This document shows positions 26,721 through 35,647 of a stretch of 64,000 nucleotides of DNA, in pieces. The stretch is from Algibacter pacificus (lineage in GTDB: Bacteria; Bacteroidota; Bacteroidia; Flavobacteriales; Flavobacteriaceae): assembly GCF_008033385.1 (NCBI RefSeq), contig NZ_VOGY01000003.1, positions 1-64,000 on the forward strand, read 5' to 3'. A program made the position numbers and the translations under genes. How positions within the stretch are numbered: position 1 is the first letter of the stretch; each line of letters starts with the position of its first letter. Below the pieces are notes generated by a model, which was not told where the DNA came from, searched no databases, and saw only the letters and a program-made list of their open reading frames with translations.

Positions 26721-26740
26721 ATTTCCGCCTTCGCGGAAAT
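26721..26740 (+). repeat. Short TTTCCG palindromic hairpin, copy 1
   Basis: ATTTCCGC and GCGGAAAT pair perfectly around the loop CTTC. A related hairpin, TTTCCGT / ACGGAAA with loop TTAC, lies at 41712-41729. This copy is located between dut and the nucleotidyltransferase gene and overlaps a possible ATG at 26739. Confidence 0.65.
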
Positions 26741-26759
26741 GAAAAAAATACTTATCCCG

Positions 26760-27779
26760 ATGAAAATAATAGTGCCTATGGCCGGACGAGGATCTCGTTT
26801 ACGCCCGCATAGTTTAACCATACCAAAACCATTAATCCCTGTGGCAGGGATACCTATTGTTAACCGTTTGGTGCAAGATATAGCAAAAGTTTTAAAACAA
26901 CCTATCGAGGAAATTGCCTTTATTTTAGGAGACTCCGCTTGGTTTGGAGACGACGTTATTGACAACTTAAAAACATTAGCGGAAAGTTTAGGCGCCAAAG
27001 CCTCTATTTACCGTCAAGATAAACCACTTGGCACAGGACACGCTATTATGTGTGCCGAACCATCCCTTTCTGGCCCAGCAGTGATTGCTTATGCCGATAC
27101 TTTAATTCGTGCAAAATTTGAATTGGACCCAACAGCAGACAGCGTTATTTGGACTAAAGAAGTTAATAACCCAGAGGCTTATGGTGTTGTAAAATTAAAC
27201 ACTAATAACAACATTGTGGAGCTTGTTGAAAAACCTAACACATTTGTAAGTAACCAAGCCGTAATAGGTATTTATTACTTTAAAGATATTGGCGTTTTAA
27301 AAGAAAAACTTCAAGAAGTTTTAGCAGAAAATATTATGAACGGTGGCGAGTACCAAATCAACGATGGCATAAAACGCATGATGGCCGACGGGAAAGTTTT
27401 TAAAACCGCTACAGTTGATGAGTGGATGGATTGTGGAAATAAAGCTATTATTGTAGAAACCAACCAACGTATGCTCCGCTTTTTAAAAGAAGATGGCCAT
27501 GAGCAATTAATTGACACCTCTATCATATTGGAAAATTCCACCCTTATAGAACCTTGTTTTATTGGGGAAAACGTTGTGCTTAAAGATGCTGCTGTTGGGC
27601 CGTTTGTCTCCATAGGAAATGATACGGTAATAGAAGATTCAACGATTAAAAACAGTTTAATACAAACGCATACTCATATTAAAAACGCTAATTTAGACCA
27701 AGCAATGATTGGTAATTACGTAAAATATGACGGCGATTTTACAAGTATTAGTATTGGTGATTATTCCGTTTTAGAATAA
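26760..27779 (+). CDS. Sugar-1-phosphate nucleotidyltransferase with left-handed beta-helix tail
   Basis: 339 residues from the ATG at 26760; an in-frame ATG seven codons earlier lies in the TTTCCG hairpin and adds residues not typical of the family. The N-terminal Rossmann-type domain begins KIIVPMAGRGSRLRPHSL, with the PKPLIPVAG loop that binds the nucleotide, LGTGHAIMCA and the metal-binding AYADT. C-terminal hexapeptide-like repeats follow (IIENSTLIEPCFIGENVV type pattern at about 255-330). It should join a sugar-1-phosphate to NTP to make an NDP-sugar for envelope glycans. Sugar and nucleotide cannot be fixed from sequence alone. Confidence 0.9.
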   Translation: MKIIVPMAGRGSRLRPHSLTIPKPLIPVAGIPIVNRLVQDIAKVLKQPIEEIAFILGDSAWFGDDVIDNLKTLAESLGAKASIYRQDKPLGTGHAIMCAEPSLSGPAVIAYADTLIRAKFELDPTADSVIWTKEVNNPEAYGVVKLNTNNNIVELVEKPNTFVSNQAVIGIYYFKDIGVLKEKLQEVLAENIMNGGEYQINDGIKRMMADGKVFKTATVDEWMDCGNKAIIVETNQRMLRFLKEDGHEQLIDTSIILENSTLIEPCFIGENVVLKDAAVGPFVSIGNDTVIEDSTIKNSLIQTHTHIKNANLDQAMIGNYVKYDGDFTSISIGDYSVLE

Positions 27780-27804
27780 ATAAGAAAACATTTAGCAAAG
27801 CATC

Positions 27805-29160
27805 ATGAAACAAAATATCTACTTATTAATCGTTCTCTTCGGCTTGTTAATCTTTCCGAAAACTAACCATGCGCAAGTAGATTTTAATAAAACGCCGGAC
27901 GACGATTTAGGGTATAATGAAGATGAATTTCAAGAATTATTTTACGAAGCTTTAAAACAAAAAGCTATTGAAAATTATGATCGTGCTGCCGAAAGTTTTG
28001 AAAAATGTATTGCATTAAATAAAGACATCCCCGTTTTATATTTTGAATTGGGAAAAAGTTATTATAAGCTTAAAAATTACAACGCCACGGAAGATGCTTT
28101 TAAAAAAGCAGTGAATTTAGAACCCGATAACGAATGGTTTCTCGATGAACTTTATGGCTTTTATGCTGGTCAAAACGATTTAGATAATGCTATAAAGACC
28201 GTACAACAACTTGTTAGTCATCATCCCGATTATAAAGAAGATTTGGCGTCACTTTACGTGAAAACTAAAAAATATGATGAAGCGCTTCTACTTTTAGATG
28301 AACTGGATGCCGAGTTTGGATTTTCTATCGCTAGAGACCGTATGCGCAATGAAGCTTACGCCGCTACTGGCCGTAAAAAAGAGCAGATCGAAAATTTAGA
28401 ATCTCGTGTTGAAAACAATCCGGACAAAGAATCTAATTATTTGGCTTTAATTTTCCGCTACAGCGAAAACAACAATAAAGAAAAGGCTTTTGAAACCGCT
28501 AAAGAACTGCTAAATGCGAACCCCGATTCTCAATTGGTACATTTGGCTTTGTACAAGTTTTATTTAGATGAAAACAATACAGAACAAGCTATTGAATCCA
28601 TGAAAATCGTGATGCAAAGCACACAAATAAAACCAGAAGCTAAAACAAAAGTTTTATCGGATTTTGTGGGTTTTGTAAAGAACAATCCGCAATACGAACC
28701 CGATTTAATGGAAGCTACAGCTTTGGTGACTCAAGATGATAATGAAAAAACGTTATTAGAAATGGGGCAATATTATTTATCGAAAAAAGACAAACCCAAA
28801 GCTTTAGAATATTTTGAAAAAGCCTTAGCACAAGACAGCAATAACTTTGCGGTTTTAAATAAAATTTTATTGTTACAAATAGATTTAGAAGATTATAAAC
28901 AAGCCGAAGAAAAAAGCAGCCAAGCTTTAGAAAAATATCCATCGCAACCTTTATTATATCTAATAAATGGCGTGGCTTTAAACAACCTAAACCAGCCTCA
29001 AAAAGCTATCAATGCTTTAGAAATGGGTTTAGATTACATTATTGAAGACGTAAAAATGGAATCGGATTTTTATACGCAATTAAGCAAAGCCTACACCCTT
29101 TTAAACAATACGGCCAAAGCGAAAACGTTTAGTGATAAAGCCCAACAATTAAAAAATTAA
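27805..29160 (+). CDS. Periplasmic tetratricopeptide repeat protein
   Basis: 451 residues with a signal peptide (ending NHAQ at about 24) followed by an acidic segment and about nine to ten TPR units with the W/L-G-Y-A-F-A-P pattern, for example ALKQKAIENYDRAAESFEKC, YYKLKNYNATEDAFKKAVNL and DKPKALEYFEKALAQD. TPR arrays form superhelical scaffolds for protein binding. It is coupled to the following lipoprotein gene by TAATG and co-transcribed with the EnvC-like gene, so a scaffold role in lipoprotein or peptidoglycan handling is reasonable but not shown. Confidence 0.9.
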   Translation: MKQNIYLLIVLFGLLIFPKTNHAQVDFNKTPDDDLGYNEDEFQELFYEALKQKAIENYDRAAESFEKCIALNKDIPVLYFELGKSYYKLKNYNATEDAFKKAVNLEPDNEWFLDELYGFYAGQNDLDNAIKTVQQLVSHHPDYKEDLASLYVKTKKYDEALLLLDELDAEFGFSIARDRMRNEAYAATGRKKEQIENLESRVENNPDKESNYLALIFRYSENNNKEKAFETAKELLNANPDSQLVHLALYKFYLDENNTEQAIESMKIVMQSTQIKPEAKTKVLSDFVGFVKNNPQYEPDLMEATALVTQDDNEKTLLEMGQYYLSKKDKPKALEYFEKALAQDSNNFAVLNKILLLQIDLEDYKQAEEKSSQALEKYPSQPLLYLINGVALNNLNQPQKAINALEMGLDYIIEDVKMESDFYTQLSKAYTLLNNTAKAKTFSDKAQQLKN

Positions 29161-29930
29161 TGAACAAATTTATATATTACATTTTAAGCTTTATTTTACT
29201 CCTAAATTTTAGTTGTAAATCTGCACGCACTATGAGCAGTGAAAAAGGAAATTTAAAGCTATCCACCAAGACGGTTATAAAAGAAAACAGTAAACAAAGT
29301 CCTGATTTTAAAACCCTACAAGCCAAACTTAAAATTAACTTTATTAAGAATGGAAAATCGCAAACAAACTCGGTAAATTTTCGTGCTAAAAAAGATGAAA
29401 TCATCTGGATGAATGCACCTTTTTCTGTTATTAGAGCCATGGTAACCCCAGAAAAAGTAGGCTTTTACAATAAACTCGACAATACCTATTTTGAAGGTGA
29501 TTTTAGTTATTTAAGTGAATTATTAGGCACAGCACTCGACTTTAAAAAAGTTCAAAATTTACTTTTAGGCGATGCTATTTTCGACTTAAATAGTGGAAAT
29601 TATAAAGCTTCTGTAGATCAAAACGCCTACCTACTTCAACCAAAACAACAACAACTTTTATTCGAAATTTTCTTTTTAATAGATCCTTTACATTTTAAGG
29701 TAACATCGCAGCAAATAAGCCAACCCAAAACATTTAGACATTTACAAATTGATTATATATCGTATCAGGAAGTAGACAAACAAATACTTCCAGAAAACAT
29801 TAAAGTTATTGCTGTAGAAGGTACCGAAGAAACGATTATAAATTTAGAATTTAAAAGTGTGGCTTTAAACGATGACTTACGTTTTCCGTTTAAAATACCT
29901 TCAGGTTTTAAAAAAATTGAATTGGAATGA
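29160..29930 (+). CDS. DUF4292 outer-membrane-associated lipoprotein (LolA/LolB-like fold suspected)
   Basis: 256 residues with a lipobox (NFSC, lipidated C19). The body (QAKLKINFIKNGKSQTNSVN, WMNAPFSVIRAMVTPEKVGFYN, FSYLSELLG) fits DUF4292, a family I recognise from Bacteroidota; its antiparallel sheet pattern resembles LolA/LolB lipoprotein carriers, but this is inference. It overlaps the TPR gene stop (TAATG) and the EnvC-like gene start (ATGA), so the three are translated in tandem. Automated annotations sometimes label this family after the nearby dut gene, which is wrong. Confidence 0.82.
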   Translation: MNKFIYYILSFILLLNFSCKSARTMSSEKGNLKLSTKTVIKENSKQSPDFKTLQAKLKINFIKNGKSQTNSVNFRAKKDEIIWMNAPFSVIRAMVTPEKVGFYNKLDNTYFEGDFSYLSELLGTALDFKKVQNLLLGDAIFDLNSGNYKASVDQNAYLLQPKQQQLLFEIFFLIDPLHFKVTSQQISQPKTFRHLQIDYISYQEVDKQILPENIKVIAVEGTEETIINLEFKSVALNDDLRFPFKIPSGFKKIELE

Positions 29931-31156
29931 TTTTAAGTAAATCTTCATATAAAATAATAATTCTGCTTAGCTTTTTGTTTTGCGGGTTTCAAAGCTTTTC
30001 GCAAAATAGTAAGCAAAAAGAACTAGAAACGCGTCGCCAAGAATTACGTCGGGAAATTCAGAAAATAAACGAATTACGCAGCGAAAACAAAACAAAAGCG
30101 AAATCGAAACTGTCTTTAATTGAAGATTTTAATCACAAAATAAGTGTGTTGGACAATTTAATAAAAGTCACCAACCGCCAAGCCAACTTATTAACCCGTG
30201 AAATAAACACAAACCAAAGCAAAATAACCAGTTTAAGAGACGAACTTAAACAATTGAAGGCAGAGTATGCTGCGATGATTGTAAAGTCTTATAAAAGCAA
30301 AAATCAGCAAAGTAGGATTATGTTTTTGTTGTCTTCCAACAACTTTAAGCAAGCGTACAAACGGGTGCAATACATGCAACAATATGCCGACCACCAAAAA
30401 GAACAAGGCGAAACTATTAAAGCAAAAACCCAAGAATTACAGACCATAAACACCAATTTATTAAAGCAAAAAGCAGATAAAAACAAGCTGATTGCTGAAA
30501 ATAAAGTCACTCAAAAATCTTTAGAAAGCGAACGCAGTCAGCAACAAGCTTTAATGAAAGAAATTCAGCGTAATATTTCGCGTTATGCCGACCAAATTCA
30601 ACAAAAAGAAAAAGAAGCCAGACGCATTGATGCAGAAATCAATAAAATAATTAGAGCCGCCATTGCAAAATCAAATAAAAAAGCAGGAAAATCGTCCAGC
30701 TCAAAAACCTTTGCATTAACGCCCGAAGGCATGGCATTAGCCAAAAGTTTTGAAGCCAACCGAGGCAAATTAATTTGGCCCGTGAGTAAAGGCGTCGTCC
30801 AAATGCGCTATGGTAAACAGCCACATCCCGTAATAAAATCGCTTACTATAAATAGTAACGGCGTACGTATTGCTACGGAAAAAGGCGCTAAAGCTCGTGC
30901 TGTATTTAACGGTGAAGTTATTGGTGTTGTAGCCAATAAAAATGTAAATCCATTCGTTATTATTCAACATGGAAATTACATTACGTATTACAAAAACTTG
31001 TCTAAAATTTACGTAAAAGCAGGCGACAAAGTAACTTCAAAGCAGGAGATTGGAGAAGTATTTACCAATCCATCAACCGGAGAAACGATTTTAAGTTTTG
31101 TAATTTCTAAAGATACCAATACTCAAAATCCAGCGAGTTGGATTTATAAGATGTAA
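29927..31156 (+). CDS. EnvC-like murein hydrolase activator, degenerate LytM domain
   Basis: 409 residues: signal peptide (ending SFSQ at about 25), a long coiled coil (about 27-245, rich in K/E/Q), and a C-terminal LytM/M23 fold (about 280-409, beginning LIWPVSKGVVQMRYG). The zinc-binding motifs are lost: the usual HxxxD segment reads NGVRIATE and the HxH segment reads YKNLSK. This matches EnvC, which lacks catalysis and activates N-acetylmuramoyl-L-alanine amidases during septum splitting. It probably works in the periplasm with an amidase encoded elsewhere. It closes the envelope operon that begins at 24771. Confidence 0.9.
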   Translation: MILSKSSYKIIILLSFLFCGFQSFSQNSKQKELETRRQELRREIQKINELRSENKTKAKSKLSLIEDFNHKISVLDNLIKVTNRQANLLTREINTNQSKITSLRDELKQLKAEYAAMIVKSYKSKNQQSRIMFLLSSNNFKQAYKRVQYMQQYADHQKEQGETIKAKTQELQTINTNLLKQKADKNKLIAENKVTQKSLESERSQQQALMKEIQRNISRYADQIQQKEKEARRIDAEINKIIRAAIAKSNKKAGKSSSSKTFALTPEGMALAKSFEANRGKLIWPVSKGVVQMRYGKQPHPVIKSLTINSNGVRIATEKGAKARAVFNGEVIGVVANKNVNPFVIIQHGNYITYYKNLSKIYVKAGDKVTSKQEIGEVFTNPSTGETILSFVISKDTNTQNPASWIYKM

Positions 31157-31198
31157 GTTTTTTTAGCCTAAAAAAGACTAACCAATTAATCCATATTT

Positions 31199-31459
31199 TC
31201 ACTTTCCGTAGTGATAGCGGCAAGCTGCAATTAATAATTGGTTTCCGTCGTGCTTATACACTAAACGATGTTCGGATGTGATACGCCTAGACCAATACCC
31301 TTGTAAATCCCCTTTTAAAGCTTCTGGTTTTCCAATACCATCAAAAGGTGTTCGGATACTACTCTTAATAAGAGCATTAATGCGGTTTACTATTTTTTTA
31401 TCAACTTTTTGCCAATACAAATAATCGGCCCAAGATATTGAAGACCAAATTAATTTCAT
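31199..31459 (-). CDS. yoeB: YoeB family mRNA interferase toxin
   Basis: 86 residues that align over their whole length with E. coli YoeB (MKLIWS, DYLYWQ, RINALIK, GKPEALKG, YWSRRIT, EHRLVY, IAACRYHY). The catalytic residues E46, R65, H83 and Y84 are all present, so the toxin should be active. YoeB enters the ribosomal A site and cleaves mRNA during translation. Its start overlaps the antitoxin stop (31456-31459), and it is the second gene of the pair, as expected. It is convergent with the EnvC-like gene. Confidence 0.95.
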   Translation of the reverse strand: MKLIWSSISWADYLYWQKVDKKIVNRINALIKSSIRTPFDGIGKPEALKGDLQGYWSRRITSEHRLVYKHDGNQLLIAACRYHYGK

Positions 31460-31707
31460 TCTTCAATCAACTTATTTTCAACCCCATTTCCGGTTTCCAA
31501 TTCTTCAATAGAATTTAATAAAACATCACGATTCTTTCCTGTTAAAAGATATGTAGTTTCCTTTAATGAATTGTATTCATCCAGAGAAATCAAAACTAGA
31601 TCCTTTCCGTTTTTACGTTTAATGATAATATCGCTAACATCGTTAACAACCTTATCAAACCAATGCTTCAAATTTGAACGAAAATCTGTATAATTTACTG
31701 TTTCCAT
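31456..31707 (-). CDS. yefM: YefM/Phd family antitoxin
   Basis: 83 residues from the ATG at 31707 (METVNYTDFRSNLKHWFDKV), the usual Phd/YefM DNA-binding start, followed by DIIIKRKNGKDLVLISLDEYNSLKET and an acidic C-terminal toxin-binding segment. A start five codons further upstream would lie in the promoter box and is rejected. The antitoxin neutralises YoeB and represses the operon, helped by the toxin. The palindrome at 31723-31744 directly upstream is the likely operator. The DUF-free pairing with YoeB and order antitoxin-toxin are canonical. Confidence 0.94.
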   Translation of the reverse strand: METVNYTDFRSNLKHWFDKVVNDVSDIIIKRKNGKDLVLISLDEYNSLKETTYLLTGKNRDVLLNSIEELETGNGVENKLIEE

Positions 31708-31711
31708 AATA

Positions 31712-31719
31712 CAAAGATA
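31712..31719 (-). promoter_or_regulatory. -7 box TATCTTTG of the yefM-yoeB operon
   Basis: On the minus strand TATCTTTG ends four bases before the yefM ATG, so transcription should start at or very near the A of the start codon and give a leaderless mRNA. Confidence 0.65.
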
Positions 31720-31722
31720 CAA

Positions 31723-31744
31723 AAAGTACTTATATACGTACTTT
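31723..31744. promoter_or_regulatory. Putative YefM operator palindrome
   Basis: AAAGTAC and GTACTTT form a perfect inverted repeat with an 8-base spacer. YefM-family operators are palindromes with a GTAC core, in line with this site. It lies directly upstream of the -7 box and would cover the -33 region, so binding should block RNA polymerase. Confidence 0.75.
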
Positions 31745-31759
31745 ATTTATATCGCATTT

Positions 31760-32467
31760 CTAAACGATGCCTTCACCAGCAAAATGCGCCTCTAACTCTG
31801 TAAGCGTGGCTGCACTAGTTTCCAAATCCTTCACCACCAAGCCCTTTTCCAAAACAACAATACGCTCGCAAACATCGGTGACATGGGATAAATCGTGACT
31901 TGATACTAAAACGGTAACCTCTTGTTTTTCAGCTAAATCTTTAATAATTCCTTTTAATCTAATTTGAGTTGTGGGATCCAAATTCGCAAAAGGTTCGTCC
32001 AAAATAATAACCTCCGGATTACCAATAAGCGCAGCGACAATGCCAGCTTTCTTTTGATTTCCTTTGCTTAAATCGCGCAAATATTTTTTCTGACCTAAAA
32101 TTTCGCCATGAAAAAAATCGGAAAACTGCCCTATCAAAGCATCCACATCTGCTTTATTTTGGTTTCGTAATTCACCTATAAAATAAAAATACTCTTCCGC
32201 AGTTAAATAACCTATTAGAAAACTTTCGTCTATAAACGCCGATGTAAACGGTTTCCAATCTTCACTGGTATTAACTTGTACGCCGTTACTTTTAATACAA
32301 CCTGTTGTGGGCTGAATTAAATCTAAAAGCAAGCTAAAATACGTCGTCTTTCCCGCGCCATTATTACCAACCAAACCAAAACTTTGTCCTTTTGGAATAT
32401 CGAGAGATTCAATATTTAAAACCTGATTTCCGTTGTATGTTTTAGATAAATTTGATGTTGTTATCAT
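31760..32467 (-). CDS. ABC transporter ATP-binding protein
   Basis: 235 residues with a complete nucleotide-binding domain: Walker A GNNGAGKTTY, Q-loop region AFIDES, signature LSKGNQKKAGI (a variant of LSGGQ seen in ABC-2 exporters), Walker B VIILDEPFANLDP and the switch histidine in SSHDLSHV. It starts six bases after the stop of the DUF5687 membrane gene, its likely permease. The pair resembles ABC-2 type exporters of Bacteroidota. The cargo cannot be deduced. Confidence 0.93.
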   Translation of the reverse strand: MITTSNLSKTYNGNQVLNIESLDIPKGQSFGLVGNNGAGKTTYFSLLLDLIQPTTGCIKSNGVQVNTSEDWKPFTSAFIDESFLIGYLTAEEYFYFIGELRNQNKADVDALIGQFSDFFHGEILGQKKYLRDLSKGNQKKAGIVAALIGNPEVIILDEPFANLDPTTQIRLKGIIKDLAEKQEVTVLVSSHDLSHVTDVCERIVVLEKGLVVKDLETSAATLTELEAHFAGEGIV

Positions 32468-32473
32468 AATACT

Positions 32474-33946
32474 TTAATTATTTTGTTTGTAAGCGGCTAT
32501 GGTTTTATATTTCTCTGTTTTATACACTTTTTCAATAATAGTAAAAACCTTGTTTTTAAATAAAAATCCTATCACCCCAACGAGCGATACTAGAATAAAA
32601 CCAAATACTTCTCCTAAGGTAAAATACCCAATAGCATAAATCCCCATGGGTAAAATTAATTTAGGAATGGTTAATAATAAGGTTTTAGCGTTAAAGGATT
32701 TTTTATCCCCAAAGGCCTTTTTGTTAGACGCTAAATCAATGGGTGTTTTCACATAAGCGCCACCCCAAAGCACCATATACGAGTTTACACCAATGTTATA
32801 AATAGCCCCTACCACAACGGCGGCATAAGCCTGCCATCCAAAATACAAATAAAACGAAGCCAAAATAGTAGAGACCACAGTTGCAATAACCATTAAATAC
32901 CACTTAGACGACAGGTATTCTTTATATCTAATATTCTGACTCATAATTAGCGGATAATATGCACTATCCCAACTTGGAACAAACTGCCCAAAACTGAATA
33001 AAAAACCACCAGAAACAAAAATACCAGCAAAAATTTTCCAAAAAGGGCCTTTATAAGCATCTATTGTATTTGTAAAAAATAAGAGTCCGTAAAAAATGAA
33101 TAAACCGCTCATTAACAAAGTCGTTCTTGAACGCTTGTTTCGTTTCAATAAACGAATATCATTCTTTAAAAACGTTGATAAACTTCCAAAACGGTTTAAC
33201 CAAATAAAATCTTCAGTTTTCACCACTTTCACTTTTTTAGCCAAACCTGCATCGAGATACAAGTTTTTCAGAAAATAGCTAAACGCTGTTTTATATAAAA
33301 CAATCAAAATGACTATTGGAATTAAAGCGAAATATGGTTTGCTATAAAATGCTTGAAATATAGGCTCGGTAAAGCTCGCGATATCGAAGATATTAAAATA
33401 TTTTAGTCCGCCTAGAATAACAAAAAGACTGAGCACAGAATAAAAAACAGCATCTTTACTATTAACAAAAACATTAATAAAATTATTACAATAAATTAAG
33501 GCTAAAATGGCCACGTGCCAGCCAAAAACATGGATAAACGAATGGCCTTCTATAACCAAAATAACAGAAAATGGCACAAAAAAGAAAGCGTGCAAAATAT
33601 TAAAAAATGAGAGTATGGTTTTATTTAAAGCAAAACCAACAATTTTACTCTTTTTAATAGGCAAATAAAGTAAGGGTTTAATATTAACTATTGGCATTTT
33701 TTGAAGGAAATAACGAAACACCAAATCGAAAACTAAATAAAAAACCAGTAAATTATTAATGGTTGTTAATGGGTCTAAATGCAGTTGTTTATCAATTAAA
33801 TAATAAGCGCCAACACCTAAACCTAAAAAGCTCACTATCATCCATAATGCACTAAACCCTAATAATATTTTAAAAACCAGATTCATTTTAAATGAAGCGG
33901 ATCTAAAAAATGCTTTCCATTCTAAATTCAACAGTAATTTAAGCAT
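32474..33946 (-). CDS. DUF5687 membrane protein, probable ABC-2 permease
   Basis: 490 residues with about ten to twelve hydrophobic spans (GFSALWMIVSFLGLGVGAYY near the start, LLMSGLFIFYGLLFF, FIVSLVGVIGFLF type C-terminus). The start MLKLLLNLEWKAFFRSASFK is typical of the DUF5687 family of Flavobacteriaceae, proteins encoded with an ABC ATPase as here. It should form the membrane part of the exporter with the downstream ATPase. The upstream DUF2059 gene is eight bases away and probably in the same transcript. Confidence 0.85.
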   Translation of the reverse strand: MLKLLLNLEWKAFFRSASFKMNLVFKILLGFSALWMIVSFLGLGVGAYYLIDKQLHLDPLTTINNLLVFYLVFDLVFRYFLQKMPIVNIKPLLYLPIKKSKIVGFALNKTILSFFNILHAFFFVPFSVILVIEGHSFIHVFGWHVAILALIYCNNFINVFVNSKDAVFYSVLSLFVILGGLKYFNIFDIASFTEPIFQAFYSKPYFALIPIVILIVLYKTAFSYFLKNLYLDAGLAKKVKVVKTEDFIWLNRFGSLSTFLKNDIRLLKRNKRSRTTLLMSGLFIFYGLLFFTNTIDAYKGPFWKIFAGIFVSGGFLFSFGQFVPSWDSAYYPLIMSQNIRYKEYLSSKWYLMVIATVVSTILASFYLYFGWQAYAAVVVGAIYNIGVNSYMVLWGGAYVKTPIDLASNKKAFGDKKSFNAKTLLLTIPKLILPMGIYAIGYFTLGEVFGFILVSLVGVIGFLFKNKVFTIIEKVYKTEKYKTIAAYKQNN

Positions 33947-33954
33947 GGTAAAGA

Positions 33955-34362
33955 TTAGTTATATTTTGCAGCAATTCCTTGTACTTCGATACCCCAAGAC
34001 TGCCCCATAGCCATACCTCGTTGTGCTAGATTTAACTGCTTTGACGCTAGTTTTTTACCCAAATCTGTATGATAAAATTTAACCAATTCTTGTATTTCTG
34101 GTTGTGTAAACTCTCCCATATACAACTCGGCCATTTTATCGTACAACCCCCCTAGCGTGCTGTTTGCTTCTTCAATATAAGCTCCTTTTTTTTCGGCAGG
34201 AACCATCATACCCAATTGCGCAATGGCCGTTTCAAAAGCTGAACCCGCACCTGTAATTTTAATAAACTCGATAGTCTCTTTTTTAAAATCGCTTTGTTCC
34301 TGAGCCTGTGTTGCTAGTGTTAGCATAAATAAGCCAATGCATAGTAATAGTAGTTTTTTCAT
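33955..34362 (-). CDS. Periplasmic DUF2059 protein
   Basis: 135 residues: signal peptide (LLLLCIGLFMLTLATQAQ, cleavage near residue 20) and one DUF2059 domain (FTQPEIQELVKFYHTDLGKKLASKQ), the family's characteristic helical stretch. Function is unknown for the family. It leads the three-gene minus-strand unit with the DUF5687/ATPase exporter, eight bases before the permease. Some DUF2059 proteins occur near envelope transport genes, so an accessory role is possible but unproved. Confidence 0.85.
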   Translation of the reverse strand: MKKLLLLCIGLFMLTLATQAQEQSDFKKETIEFIKITGAGSAFETAIAQLGMMVPAEKKGAYIEEANSTLGGLYDKMAELYMGEFTQPEIQELVKFYHTDLGKKLASKQLNLAQRGMAMGQSWGIEVQGIAAKYN

Positions 34363-34475
34363 TTTAATTGAAGTTTAATAGTTAGTCTATAATTAATTGT
34401 AATTGTTAGTAAGACATTTAGCAAGCTTGTTACAAAGTAAGTTAAAAAACTTTCGGCAAAAAGTGAAAGCTTTAG

Positions 34476-34483
34476 TATTTTTG
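34476..34483 (+). promoter_or_regulatory. -7 box TATTTTTG of the ferredoxin-reductase gene
   Basis: TATTTTTG matches TAnnTTTG and lies 16 bases before the ATG at 34500. Confidence 0.55.
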
Positions 34484-34499
34484 TTAAAAATTAATATAG

Positions 34500-35558
34500 A
34501 TGTCATCATTCCATAAACTTTCCGTTAAAAATATAAATAGAGAAACAGAAAAATCTATTAGTATTGTTTTCAACGTTCCAGAAAATTTAAAAGAAACCTT
34601 TTCCTTTTCTGCCGGACAATACATTACGCTTAAAACCGAAATTAATGGTAATGAAGTACGCCGCGATTATTCATTATGTGTTTCGCCAAAAAGCGGCGCA
34701 CTTAAAATTGCAATAAAAGAGGTTCAAGACGGTACGTTTTCGGCTTATGCCAACAAAACTTTAAAAGTTGGAGATACTTTAGAGGTTGCGCCACCAAAAG
34801 GACGTTTTACCTTTACACCCAACGATAAAAAAACAAAAAACATTGCAGCTTTTGCTGCAGGTAGTGGTATTACTCCCGTTTTAAGCATTATAAAATGTGC
34901 TTTAGAAGAAGAAATTCACAGCAAAGTAATTTTAGTTTACGGAAATAAAACGACGGAAGACACGATGTTTTTCAATGAAATCCTAGAACTTCAACACAAA
35001 TACAAAGATCGTTTTTCGGTACAATTTGTATTTAGCCAACAAGATGAAGCCGATGCAATTTTTGGTAGAATTGAAAAAAGCACCGTTAATTATGTTATAA
35101 AAAACAAGCACAAACATGTTGAAGTTGACGCTTTTTACCTTTGTGGCCCAGAAGGGATGATCCATATGGTGAAAGATGTTTTAACCGGACATGATATTGA
35201 TGAAAACCGCATTCATTTCGAACTTTTTAAAGCATCGAAACCTGCGGAAATTCCAGAAGGCACTGTAACTTATAGCGGAAAAACTAAAATTACGGTTACC
35301 GTTGATGATGAAAGCACCACATTTGAAATGTCGCAAAAACAAACCATACTTGAGGCGGCTTTAGATGAAGATTTAGATGCACCATACTCTTGCCAAGGCG
35401 GTATTTGCAGCAGTTGCTTAGCCCGTATTACAGAAGGCCAAGCTACCATGCGACAAAATAATATTTTAACCGAAAGTGAAGTTGCCGAAGGTTTAATATT
35501 AACCTGCCAAGCCCACCCAACCACCAACACTATTTCTGTAGATTTTGATGATGTTTAA
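34500..35558 (+). CDS. PaaE-like ferredoxin-NAD(P)H oxidoreductase with [2Fe-2S] domain
   Basis: 352 residues in the order FAD-binding domain (RRDYSLC, the R-x-Y-S motif, at about 57-63), NAD(P)-binding domain (AAGSGITPVLSIIK and a C-terminal FYLCGPEGM), and a plant-type [2Fe-2S] ferredoxin domain with cysteines in SCQGGICSSC and LTCQAH (about 295-338). This is the layout of phenylacetyl-CoA epoxidase reductase PaaE and similar enzymes. No paa oxygenase genes are nearby, so the electron acceptor is unknown; in flavobacteria such single genes often serve lipid hydroxylases or desaturases. It has its own promoter box. Confidence 0.92.
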   Translation: MSSFHKLSVKNINRETEKSISIVFNVPENLKETFSFSAGQYITLKTEINGNEVRRDYSLCVSPKSGALKIAIKEVQDGTFSAYANKTLKVGDTLEVAPPKGRFTFTPNDKKTKNIAAFAAGSGITPVLSIIKCALEEEIHSKVILVYGNKTTEDTMFFNEILELQHKYKDRFSVQFVFSQQDEADAIFGRIEKSTVNYVIKNKHKHVEVDAFYLCGPEGMIHMVKDVLTGHDIDENRIHFELFKASKPAEIPEGTVTYSGKTKITVTVDDESTTFEMSQKQTILEAALDEDLDAPYSCQGGICSSCLARITEGQATMRQNNILTESEVAEGLILTCQAHPTTNTISVDFDDV

Positions 35559-35647
35559 AATTAAACTACAAACATTTCTATTTTAATTACTTATAGCACA
35601 TCCAAAAAAACATCTGCTACAACCATAATTTCAAAATTTGAAGTTCC

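Noticed and set aside
29927-31156. Active M23 endopeptidase call for the EnvC-like protein
   Set aside because: The zinc-binding H-x-x-x-D and H-x-H motifs are absent, so it is called a regulator rather than an enzyme.
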